A DNA stretch of 64,000 bases, taken from Flammeovirga pacifica. Its GTDB lineage: Bacteria > Bacteroidota > Bacteroidia > Cytophagales > Flammeovirgaceae. The notes below the pieces were generated by a model. That model did not search any database. It saw only the letters and a list, made by a program, of their open reading frames with translations, and had not been told where the DNA came from. Both the position numbers and the translations under genes were made by a program. The DNA lies in assembly GCF_000807855.2 (NCBI RefSeq), contig NZ_JRYR02000002.1, forward strand, positions 372,001-436,000, written 5' to 3'. Below are positions 9,482-17,335 of the stretch, in pieces (the stretch's first letter is position 1; every line of letters begins with the position of its first letter).

Positions 9482-9556
9482 TATAACTATATAGGTTATA
9501 AAGACGTAATATAACTAAATAGGTTATAAATTATGATTATAACTAAATAAGTTATA
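9482..9556 (+). promoter_or_regulatory. Three phased palindromes upstream of the SatD-like gene
   Basis: Three copies of TATAAC-N7-GTTATA start at 9482, 9510 and 9538, exactly 28 bp apart. The central seven bases are TATATAG, TAAATAG and TAAATAA. The last copy ends 22 bases before the ATG of the SatD-like gene. Spaced dyads of this kind are typical binding sites for a dimeric regulator. The SatD-like protein itself has a C-terminal helix-turn-helix, so autoregulation is the simplest reading. The sequence and spacing are observed; the regulator is inferred. Confidence 0.7.
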
Positions 9557-9578
9557 TTTTGAGTAAAAATTAATAATT

Positions 9579-10208
9579 ATGATAGCTATTCTTACTGCAG
9601 ATATTGTTTCATCTACAAAAACACAAAATAATGCTTTGTGGTCTTCTTGTATTGAAGAAGTTATGCAATTACCATTTTTTGAGGAAGCGAGATGGGAAAT
9701 CTTTAGAGGCGATAGTTTTCAAGTTGAATTAAATGACCCTTCTAAAAGTCTTTTTCTTGCTGTTTTATTGCGTATTTACATCAATGCTCAAAAAGAATTA
9801 TTCGATTTAAAAATTGATGTTAGAATTAGCATCGGAATTGGTAAGGCAGGGTATGAAGGAGATAATGTGATGAGTTCTGATGGTCATGCCTATAAATTAT
9901 CAGGAAGGAATTTTGATAAATTACAAGCTACCAATCGCCTTTTAAATATTGCTACTGCTTGGGATTACGATCTAATTGGTTTTCAAGAATCGATACAATT
10001 AATAGAACATTTGATTTCTAGTTGGTCATTCGGTAGCTTTACCGTAGCAAAACATTATCTTTTGGGAGTGACCAAACAAAAAGAATTGGCAGAAATAGTG
10101 GGAATTTCCCAACCGGCCATTCATAAAAGAATTCAGAAAGACAACATGGAAGGGTTGGTGAATTATCTAAATTGGTTTTCTCAAAAAATTCTATTTCTAA
10201 CCAACTAA
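9579..10208 (+). CDS. SatD-family protein with C-terminal helix-turn-helix
   Basis: The 209 residues start MIAILTADIVSST and continue with IFRGDSFQVE (D45) and VRISIGIG (81-88), which is the SatD family pattern. The order also resembles class III nucleotide cyclases: D8 in an ADIVSST motif, the Gly-Asp pair at 44-45, a VRxxIGIG strand, then GHAYKLSGR around residue 110 where cyclases have an Asn and Arg. Residues about 166-188 (KQKELAEIVGISQPAIHKRI) form a helix-turn-helix. The gene is followed after three bases by the DUF3307 membrane protein and is presumably co-transcribed with it from the palindrome-bearing promoter. The family call is firm. Catalytic activity is speculation, because the cyclase Asn is a Ser here. 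Confidence 0.8.
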   Translation: MIAILTADIVSSTKTQNNALWSSCIEEVMQLPFFEEARWEIFRGDSFQVELNDPSKSLFLAVLLRIYINAQKELFDLKIDVRISIGIGKAGYEGDNVMSSDGHAYKLSGRNFDKLQATNRLLNIATAWDYDLIGFQESIQLIEHLISSWSFGSFTVAKHYLLGVTKQKELAEIVGISQPAIHKRIQKDNMEGLVNYLNWFSQKILFLTN

Positions 10209-10211
10209 CTT

Positions 10212-11096
10212 ATGAATATCCTCTTTTTTAAACTCTTATTTGCACATTTTTTAGCTGATTTTATTTTTCAATCGGAGAAAATGGCATTAGAAAAAGCAGA
10301 GAATTATTTCCCTAAAGCTTTTTACAAACATATTGGGATTCATGCTTTATGTTATTTTCTAGTTTTCTTTCATCAAATATATGTGGTAGAGGACAATGGC
10401 TTAGGAATAGTTTTCTTTTCCACATTATTGCTCACCTCTTTACATGCAGTCATCGATTTATTCAAAACATATGCATCAAAAAGGTGGTATGAGAAAAATG
10501 AGATATTATTTTTTCTAGATCAGTTTTTACATATCCTTACACTTGTTTTAGTTGCTTATCAATTAAACTTTGCACTTCTTTTGGATAAGGCGGAAGGTAT
10601 TGAGTTACCATGGAGTGTTATGGTTGCTTATTTGTTTGTGACCGTCCCTGTTGGAATTATCATGAAAGTAGTATTAAAAAAATGGACTCCTCAGAGTTCT
10701 CAGATTATATCTGATGCTTATGATAATACAATGGAAGTAGAAATAGACTTAAAGGAAAATGATCCAAAACGATTAGAAAAGAAGTTTAAATTCCAAAAGA
10801 ACACCAAATTTCAAAATGATAGATCGGTATATGCTTCCTTAATCGATGCAGGACAATGGATTGGTATTCTAGAAAGAATTTTGATCCTCACTTTTGTATT
10901 AAACGGAGACATAAAATCAATTGGATTTTTATTGACTGCAAAGTCTGTTTTTAGATTTGGCGATTTAAAAGGAGGGAAGGACCGTCAAATGACAGAATAT
11001 ATATTGATTGGTACTTTACTCAGCTTCTCTTTAGCAATTTTTACCGGGCTTATCTGTTTAGGTGATGATGCTTTATTAGTATTTAAAAGTGAATAA
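10212..11096 (+). CDS. DUF3307 integral membrane protein
   Basis: The 294-residue protein begins NILFFKLLFAHFLADFIFQS, characteristic of DUF3307. It has about seven hydrophobic segments. His31, His36 and Asp residues fall in or near the first helices (HFLADF, HIGIHALCYF). A charged cytoplasmic or periplasmic stretch at about 165-205 is followed by two more helices. It starts three bases after the SatD-like gene, a partnership I recall from other Bacteroidota and Firmicutes. The function of DUF3307 is unknown; the coupling suggests a membrane output for the SatD-like protein. It converges on the kinase gene with one base between stop codons and no visible terminator. Confidence 0.8.
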   Translation: MNILFFKLLFAHFLADFIFQSEKMALEKAENYFPKAFYKHIGIHALCYFLVFFHQIYVVEDNGLGIVFFSTLLLTSLHAVIDLFKTYASKRWYEKNEILFFLDQFLHILTLVLVAYQLNFALLLDKAEGIELPWSVMVAYLFVTVPVGIIMKVVLKKWTPQSSQIISDAYDNTMEVEIDLKENDPKRLEKKFKFQKNTKFQNDRSVYASLIDAGQWIGILERILILTFVLNGDIKSIGFLLTAKSVFRFGDLKGGKDRQMTEYILIGTLLSFSLAIFTGLICLGDDALLVFKSE

Positions 11097-11097
11097 A

Positions 11098-13401
11098 TTA
11101 AACAGAATACTCATCGTATTGATGCCACCATTTTTTTGCTAATTGTTGTGTCCAAGGGTGTTCTTTTTGAAGATTTTCTAATACATCTATGAGCTCATTT
11201 ATATCTTGGATTCTTTTATTAGGATCAAAACGAATACAAGATAATAAAATGTCTTTCAGTACTATTGGGACATCAGGACGATCGATCAGTTTATCTCTGA
11301 AGTTTCCTTGAATAGTTTCCTCTCCAGACATTACTTTTTGAGAAATTAACTCTACCAAGAAGCGACCACTCAATAAATATAAACCTAAAGCACCCATCGA
11401 ATAAATATCTACTCTGTGATCGTTATTGTAAGGGTCTCTCATGCGTTCTGGAGCCATAAACATAGGAGTACCTCCAATTTTATGTAATTGGGTATTTTCT
11501 TGATTTTCAAGGTCTTTTACTAATCCAAAATCCAATAATTTTACTTGGTCAAACGCACCTCCCTGCTGAGAAAGCATGATGTTTAAAGGCTTAATGTCTC
11601 TATGAACTAGGTTATTTTGATGAGCTTCTCTTAAACTATAACTTACTTTTCTGAGGATGTATACTATTCTTTCAATGGGTAGTTTTTTCTCTATTTCTAA
11701 GACTTTCGATAAAGTAATACCATTGATGTATTCCATCACATAATAAAAATTACCTTCTGGAGAACGGCCAAAATCGTATACTTTAATAGTATTAGGATGT
11801 TTTAAAGAAGAGGTGATTTTTACTTCTTTTTCAAAACGTTGAATCCCATCATCATTGGTACCACTTTTTAATAATTTAATAGCCACAGGCATTTTTAATA
11901 AACTATGTTCCCCTTTATATACTTCTCCAAAACCGCCCTCACCAATTTTATTAATTAAACGATATTGCCCCAACTCACCTAATTTTTTCATTCGCTTATT
12001 GTATTGAACAACAGTGATATTGGAATGATAAACCAAGAAAAGTAAAATACAAATAATGAGATACAATATCCCTAAAAGTAAATCTATTTTAGGAAGCATT
12101 TCCATCGCTTCTGCTTCATCTATTTCTGATATAATACCTATTTTATATTCTGGCATCCATTCAAAAGCACCAATCACTTTTACTCCTCGGTAATCGTTAT
12201 AAACCTCTTTTATTTTACCTGAAATTGGTCCATTATTGTATAAATGAAAACCGATTGCCTGAGCAACTTTCGTTAATTTTCGGTCAAACGTATTCGAATC
12301 AGGAATTTCTCCTTCCATTATGTTAACACCTGGGTCTTCTGAACGGACATAATAAATGGCAGTTGGTTTTTTTAGTGTATCAAGTTGTAAAGGTTTACTT
12401 ATTTCTTTTAGAAATCTACTTTCTGAATCCAAACGTGCTCCATCATCTATTGCGTAGGTTTTAGATGATTTACCATAATGACTAAGTTTGAAGTTATTTG
12501 AAAAGCCATGTCTGGCCGAAATACCAAAGAATAAGTAAGATATAATCTGATTGTTTTTATTGTAAATTGGCGTCATAAAACCACAATCAGAGTCTTCGTA
12601 GTAAATTGTTTGATTGTATATAGACTCAGTATTGTGCATTGGACTAAAGAAAATTGTTTTTCCTTCAGATAGCTCGATAAAAAAGTCAAAAAATTCTTTA
12701 CTCAATTGAAGGTTGTTTGATGATGCTAAAGTGGTATCGTTTGCTAAATAAGTATTTAATAGAATCTTGGGAGTGTTTTTATCAATAATAGCTAAATCTC
12801 CAGAATTCAATACTCGTGTAACTTCTTTTAATTGATTGGATAAGGGTAAAAGTTGTTTTTTTCTCTCAATAGGTGATAGATCAAGATGTTGAATACTATC
12901 TATTTTTGTTGCTAATTTTTTTATAATCTTAGCAGATGCATACCTTTTGATAGTTTCTTTATGATGATTGACCCAATCTTCTAATATTAATTTATTGGTT
13001 TGAACTAAAGCGTACCTTTCATTTAGAGCCGCTTCAAAAAGGCTATTATAAACATTTTTTCGTATGAAAAATCCTAATATCGAAAGGAAAAGTATAATAC
13101 ATATAATGACAATTAATCTAGTTCCTTTCTTTGATAATAATTTGGTTCTAAGGCGTTGGAAATTATTAGATTTTTCATCAACGGATAGAAGATGAAGATT
13201 AAGTTTTTCCTTGGTTTTTTCTTTCTTTTGATTTTTAGGTAAAATAGTAAATTCACTGTATAGTGAGAGAACTTCAGCCTTCAAAACTTCATCATGAATA
13301 CATAGTTCATGAATTTTCTTCAATGCATCTTCCTTTGATAAATCTATTATCTTACCAAGGATTTCGGTTGCCTTTTCGTGTAAATTATTTCCTTCTCCCA
13401 C
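11098..13401 (-). CDS. Transmembrane Ser/Thr protein kinase with Cache-like sensor
   Basis: The 767 residues read in this order: a cytoplasmic region (1-94), a membrane helix (95-113), an extracytoplasmic double-Cache-like sensor (about 115-435), a second helix (440-458) and a Hanks-type kinase domain (480-740). Kinase residues are intact: GEGGFGEV loop at 487, K509, HRD at 600-602, DFG at 624-626 and APE at 650. The first 50 residues match the N-terminal region of kinases that partner with TIGR02999 ECF sigma factors (ELC..D..L..EV..LY). The sigma gene lies 38 bases upstream on the same strand, so the kinase may relay an external ligand signal to it. Sensor before kinase is the reverse of the PknB order. 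Confidence 0.92.
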   Translation of the reverse strand: MGEGNNLHEKATEILGKIIDLSKEDALKKIHELCIHDEVLKAEVLSLYSEFTILPKNQKKEKTKEKLNLHLLSVDEKSNNFQRLRTKLLSKKGTRLIVIICIILFLSILGFFIRKNVYNSLFEAALNERYALVQTNKLILEDWVNHHKETIKRYASAKIIKKLATKIDSIQHLDLSPIERKKQLLPLSNQLKEVTRVLNSGDLAIIDKNTPKILLNTYLANDTTLASSNNLQLSKEFFDFFIELSEGKTIFFSPMHNTESIYNQTIYYEDSDCGFMTPIYNKNNQIISYLFFGISARHGFSNNFKLSHYGKSSKTYAIDDGARLDSESRFLKEISKPLQLDTLKKPTAIYYVRSEDPGVNIMEGEIPDSNTFDRKLTKVAQAIGFHLYNNGPISGKIKEVYNDYRGVKVIGAFEWMPEYKIGIISEIDEAEAMEMLPKIDLLLGILYLIICILLFLVYHSNITVVQYNKRMKKLGELGQYRLINKIGEGGFGEVYKGEHSLLKMPVAIKLLKSGTNDDGIQRFEKEVKITSSLKHPNTIKVYDFGRSPEGNFYYVMEYINGITLSKVLEIEKKLPIERIVYILRKVSYSLREAHQNNLVHRDIKPLNIMLSQQGGAFDQVKLLDFGLVKDLENQENTQLHKIGGTPMFMAPERMRDPYNNDHRVDIYSMGALGLYLLSGRFLVELISQKVMSGEETIQGNFRDKLIDRPDVPIVLKDILLSCIRFDPNKRIQDINELIDVLENLQKEHPWTQQLAKKWWHQYDEYSV

Positions 13402-13439
13402 TATGTATTACCCCTAAAAATACTAACAATAAAAAATGA

Positions 13440-13997
13440 TTACTGGTCTGTTTTCATAAACTTTTTTAGCCAAGCTTTTGCAACTTTCCAATCTACTTCA
13501 ATGGTTTTAATAGAAACACCAAGTTCATCAGCAATCTCTTGCATTTTTAAGCCACCAAAGAATTTTAGTTCTACAACTTGTGCTTGTCTAGGATGCACTT
13601 TTTCTAAATGCTCTAGTCCTTCATGGATATCAAGTACCATTCCCTCTTTTTCTGGAGTAAATGCAATTCCTTCTTCTAGTTCAAGGTTATGCACACCACC
13701 ACCTCTTTTTTGAGCATTTTTAGTTCGAGCATGATGTACTAAGATACGGCGTATTGCCTGTGCACCCACAGCAAAAAAATGAGTACGCCCTTGCCAATTG
13801 ATCTGATCTTGATCGACAAGGTTCATGTATGCTTCATTGACTAATAAAGTAGGCTGTAATGTATGGTCACTTCTTTCTCTTCTAAATAATTTGTCCGCAA
13901 TTTCATGAAGATTATCATAAACTAAAGGATATAATTTTTCCTTCGCTTGTGGAATATCAATTTGATTTAGTAATTGAGAAATTTCTTTTTTGTCCAT
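13440..13997 (-). CDS. ECF sigma factor, TIGR02999 / Sigma70_ECF type
   Basis: This 185-residue sigma factor has region 2 at about 15-85 (LVYDNLHEIADKL, then LQPTLLVNEAYMNL) and region 4 at about 125-180 (ELGVSIKTIEVDWKVAKAWL). The LQPTLLVNEAY signature is that of the TIGR02999 group, first known from Planctomycetes. Those sigma factors usually lack an anti-sigma gene and are linked to Ser/Thr kinases, exactly as here. It is followed by the kinase gene after 42 bases and is divergent from the PP2C phosphatase gene. A -7-like box lies upstream at 14044-14051. It probably directs RNA polymerase to a regulon controlled by phosphorylation; the target promoters are unknown. Confidence 0.92.
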   Translation of the reverse strand: MDKKEISQLLNQIDIPQAKEKLYPLVYDNLHEIADKLFRRERSDHTLQPTLLVNEAYMNLVDQDQINWQGRTHFFAVGAQAIRRILVHHARTKNAQKRGGGVHNLELEEGIAFTPEKEGMVLDIHEGLEHLEKVHPRQAQVVELKFFGGLKMQEIADELGVSIKTIEVDWKVAKAWLKKFMKTDQ

Positions 13998-14009
13998 TTT
14001 GATAAAGTT

Positions 14010-14051
14010 TAGTTATAAATCTAAATGATTTAAATCACATAGTCAAAAGTA
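14010..14051 (-). promoter_or_regulatory. Candidate promoter and leader motif for the sigma-kinase operon
   Basis: The minus strand reads TACTTTTG at 14051-14044, a match to TAnnTTTG, 47 bases before the sigma ATG. It then reads TATAACTA at 14017-14010 inside the leader. No clear -33 box was found. Confidence 0.4.
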
Positions 14052-14105
14052 TATTTTATTATTAATAGGGGAATTGCAGAAAAAAAACCCTATTAAAATA
14101 AAAAG

Positions 14106-14792
14106 ATGATAGAGAAATTTTATAAAAGAGGAAAATCACATGAGCATCACAATGAAGATGCGATGTATTCAGCAACGCTTAATAACGATTTAGTATTAAT
14201 GGCGGTGATGGATGGTTGTTCATCAGGAGAAGAAAGTCAGTTTGCTGCTGCTCTATTTGCTAAGATCCTAAAGAAAATTGTCAAGGGGCTCCCAGATCAA
14301 ACAGATATACATGGTGAAGAACTTCTACAATCATATTCTTTGTTTAGTCTAGGAATGCATATAACTAGATCCTTTTTTGTTCAGTTAAAAAGTGTTCAAC
14401 AGCATTTAAACTTGTCCTATTCAGAGTTAGCATCAACTTTGATTATTTCTATTATTAATCAAAGAACACAAGAAGTGTGGTATCTATTGGCAGGTGATGG
14501 TGTAATTGTAATTGATGATAAAGTGGAAGTTTTTGATCAAAATAATTATCCCAATTTTATCTGTTATCACTTAGGTAATACCTATAAGGAATGGGTGTCT
14601 GATCAGGTGGTGATTTATGAAGGTAATTTTAAGAACTTTGTGACTTTAGCAACAGATGGAATCTTAAAGTCTACATATAAGGGCGATAATATTTTTTCTT
14701 TATTAGAAGATAAAGAATGGATAAATCATTTTAATGAACTCGACTTTAATGATGATATAGCCGTAAGTAAGTATTTGAAAGTGAATAAATAA
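14106..14792 (+). CDS. PP2C-family serine/threonine phosphatase
   Basis: The 228-residue cytoplasmic protein carries the PP2C metal-binding motifs in order: HNEDA near residue 16, VMDGCSSGEES near 36, LAGDGVIV near 133, LATDGI near 180 and FNDDIAV near 218. The Asp residues would hold two Mn or Mg ions for dephosphorylation of Ser/Thr phosphoproteins. It is shorter than usual PP2C enzymes (about 250) but complete. It is divergent from the ECF sigma and kinase pair, so the likely role is to oppose that kinase. The family is secure; the substrate is inferred from position. Confidence 0.88.
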   Translation: MIEKFYKRGKSHEHHNEDAMYSATLNNDLVLMAVMDGCSSGEESQFAAALFAKILKKIVKGLPDQTDIHGEELLQSYSLFSLGMHITRSFFVQLKSVQQHLNLSYSELASTLIISIINQRTQEVWYLLAGDGVIVIDDKVEVFDQNNYPNFICYHLGNTYKEWVSDQVVIYEGNFKNFVTLATDGILKSTYKGDNIFSLLEDKEWINHFNELDFNDDIAVSKYLKVNK

Positions 14793-14995
14793 ATATTTCG
14801 TTTCTTCTTTTACGTAAATTTAAATGATGAGCAATAATGATCATTATCATACCATAACAGTGATTTTTCTCTTTAGCAAGATATTTGTCTATTTTAGATA
14901 TTGCCGATATAAATGTATGCGTTCGTCCTAATATAGGAAATATAAATTCAAGACTTAGCTCATTTACGATTAATTGATTACTACACTAACATTTT

Positions 14996-15145
14996 ATGAA
15001 ACTAAATAAAAATTTATTCGGTACCATAATCGCAAGTATTGTGGGACTTTTATTGATACCATTATTATTAATGCCGGTATTAGATAAAAAACAAGGGGAG
15101 AAATCTGAAGCCAACCCAATTGAAATTGGTAACACAACAAAATAA
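14996..15145 (+). CDS. Small single-helix membrane protein, 49 residues
   Basis: A clean 49-codon frame runs from ATG at 14996 to TAA at 15143-15145. The product has a basic start (MKLNKNLFG), one hydrophobic helix at about 9-29 with a Pro-containing stretch (LLIPLLLMPVL), and a polar tail. A strong terminator follows five bases after the stop. The gene lies between the PP2C gene and the 7TM-SpoIIE gene and appears to be its own transcription unit. It would insert in the inner membrane. I do not know the family. Coding potential is supported by the terminator and the clear membrane topology. Confidence 0.6.
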   Translation: MKLNKNLFGTIIASIVGLLLIPLLLMPVLDKKQGEKSEANPIEIGNTTK

Positions 15146-15150
15146 TTTTA

Positions 15151-15180
15151 AACTGTAGAAATGTCTACAGTTTTTTTTTT
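15151..15180 (+). terminator. Strong intrinsic terminator after the 49-residue gene
   Basis: A nine-base perfect stem AACTGTAGA / TCTACAGTT with a four-base loop is followed by ten T in total. Confidence 0.9.
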
Positions 15181-15263
15181 GAGACTTATTTTACTGAAAT
15201 AAATAAATTATAATTATTATATTCACATCTAAACTAATATTACTTCAATTACTAAGAATAAAA

Positions 15264-17318
15264 ATGTTCTTAAGATCATACTATTTATTATTACTATTCA
15301 TTTGTTTTATCGCAACTGACATAAATGCGAAAATTAATACTAATAAGATCAACAACATCAGTCACCAGATAGAATATTATGCAGATAATGAGCATTCTGT
15401 GACAATTTCAGATATAGAATTAATTCAATTTGAGAAAAATGACAAAGAAGTTTTAAACTTTGGGAATAATAAAGCAACTATTTGGTGTAGGTTTAAATTG
15501 AATGATGAAAATATTGATAAAATACTTCATCTTAAAACCTCATTAATCGAAAAAGTGGAATTATACATACCCATTGGAGACTCTGAATACAAAACAAAAA
15601 ACGGTGGTTATAGAAAATCATTCAAAAGTAAAATTTACAAAATTCCAAATGTATACTTTGATATAAAAGATGGATTTAATTCAGATAGATTTTTTTATCT
15701 AAAAATAAATGCCAGTTATTTACAATTTTGGACCTATGTAAGTACCCCAAATAATTTTCTTCAATATATTTATGATGTTTCTATAATTGACGGAATATAT
15801 TACGGTATTATTATCATCATGATACTCTATAATTTAATAGTATACCTTTCTGTTAGGGATAGTAATTATCTATATTATGTCATGTATGTGGTTACTGTTG
15901 GTTTAATGGTGGCTCATTTTCAGGGGCATGATGCTCATCTTTGGGGGGAGATTCAATTTATTGCAGATAGAGGTCCAATATGGCCAGCTTTAAGTGGCTT
16001 TTTCTCCGTATTATTTGCCTATAACTTCTTAAAAATAAAGACCAATTTAAAGGTAATGAACAAGATTTTTTATCTGTTATTTGGCTTTTGGGGAAGTAGT
16101 ATATTGTATGTACTATTAGGTTATAATTTAGTATGCTCACTTATCAACCAATTATCAGGTTTACTTTGTATTATATTCTTCACCTACACAAGTATTACAT
16201 TAATTAAAAGACAGGTAAAGGAAGCAAAATTATTTTTTATCGGATGGTCATTTTTCATGGCAGCTTCGGTCTATTTTGTTTTATGTGGAGCAAATATTTT
16301 TGAGTATACGCATGCAACAGACTATGCTTGGCAAATAGGTTCTACTTTAGAGATGTTGATCTTATCTTTTGCTGTAGGACAAAAAATTAGTGACTTAAAA
16401 AAAGAGAAAGAAAATCTATTGGTAGATCAAAATAAGATGTTAGAATTTAAGGTAAGCGAAAGAACCGAAGAATTAAGATCTTCAAATGAAGAACTAAATA
16501 CTTTGATCGAACAAGTTTACAATCAGCATTCTACGATTAAAAAGAAAAATGTAGATTTAAATTCATCTATTTCTTACGCCTATAGAATACAGACTTCAAC
16601 ATTACCTACCAAACACCTAATTGAGAGACATACCAAAGATCATTTTGTGTTTTATAAACCTAAAGATGTTGTTTCAGGCGATATTTATTGGTTTATGCAT
16701 CATAAAGGAATGAATTTCATGGCAGCCATAGATTGTACAGGGCATGGTGTTCCTGGTGCTTTTGTATCTATGATGGCGGTAAACATCATTAGAGAAGTGA
16801 TTACATCTAAAGAAATTGCCGATCCTGCAGAAATTTTGGAATCCATGAATCACCAAGTAGAAGAGATTCTTAACCAAGAGACTTCTAATAGCCGTGAAGG
16901 TATGGATATGAGTTTATGTATGTGGGTAGATGGAGGTATTAAAATGCATTTTGCTGGTGCAAAGAATCCTTTATACATAATGCGTGATAATGATATACTA
17001 GAAATTATTAAAGGAGATAAAAGATCAATAGGAGGGGAATTAGGTATTCGATCAAGAAAACCATTACCTTTTACTACACATGAAATAGAAATAAGTAATG
17101 ATATTAGAGGTTTTTATTTAATGTCAGACGGTATTCAGGATCAATTTGGAGGTCCACATAATAAGAAATTTACAAGAAAAAGACTACAGCAAATTATTAA
17201 GTCAAGTACTCTTCATAAGTTTGATAACCAAAAAGAACTAATTGAAAATGAAATTAAAAACTGGCAGGGAGATCAAATGCAAATTGATGATATGATGCTT
17301 ATTGGCTTTTTACCATAA
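15264..17318 (+). CDS. 7TMR-DISM receptor with SpoIIE-type phosphatase output
   Basis: The 684 residues comprise a signal peptide (to about 22), a periplasmic 7TMR-DISM extracellular beta domain (about 30-170), seven membrane helices (about 180-375), a coiled coil (about 375-430, KVSERTEELRSSNEEL) and a SpoIIE/PP2C domain (about 440-684). The phosphatase keeps its metal ligands: VSGDIYW, DCTGHGVPGAF, MSDGIQDQFGG and QIDDMMLIGF. The family senses outside ligands, often carbohydrates, and dephosphorylates an intracellular Ser/Thr phosphoprotein such as an anti-sigma antagonist. No such antagonist is adjacent, but the nearby kinase and sigma genes are possible partners. It is followed after 17 bases by the dipeptidase-like gene. 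Confidence 0.92.
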   Translation: MFLRSYYLLLLFICFIATDINAKINTNKINNISHQIEYYADNEHSVTISDIELIQFEKNDKEVLNFGNNKATIWCRFKLNDENIDKILHLKTSLIEKVELYIPIGDSEYKTKNGGYRKSFKSKIYKIPNVYFDIKDGFNSDRFFYLKINASYLQFWTYVSTPNNFLQYIYDVSIIDGIYYGIIIIMILYNLIVYLSVRDSNYLYYVMYVVTVGLMVAHFQGHDAHLWGEIQFIADRGPIWPALSGFFSVLFAYNFLKIKTNLKVMNKIFYLLFGFWGSSILYVLLGYNLVCSLINQLSGLLCIIFFTYTSITLIKRQVKEAKLFFIGWSFFMAASVYFVLCGANIFEYTHATDYAWQIGSTLEMLILSFAVGQKISDLKKEKENLLVDQNKMLEFKVSERTEELRSSNEELNTLIEQVYNQHSTIKKKNVDLNSSISYAYRIQTSTLPTKHLIERHTKDHFVFYKPKDVVSGDIYWFMHHKGMNFMAAIDCTGHGVPGAFVSMMAVNIIREVITSKEIADPAEILESMNHQVEEILNQETSNSREGMDMSLCMWVDGGIKMHFAGAKNPLYIMRDNDILEIIKGDKRSIGGELGIRSRKPLPFTTHEIEISNDIRGFYLMSDGIQDQFGGPHNKKFTRKRLQQIIKSSTLHKFDNQKELIENEIKNWQGDQMQIDDMMLIGFLP

Positions 17319-17335
17319 ACTACATCGAATTAAAA

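Noticed and set aside
9482-9556. Regular 28-bp repeat array looking like a miniature CRISPR
   Set aside because: Only three units, with nine-base AT-rich gaps, palindromic repeats in a gene leader, and no cas genes. An operator array fits better.
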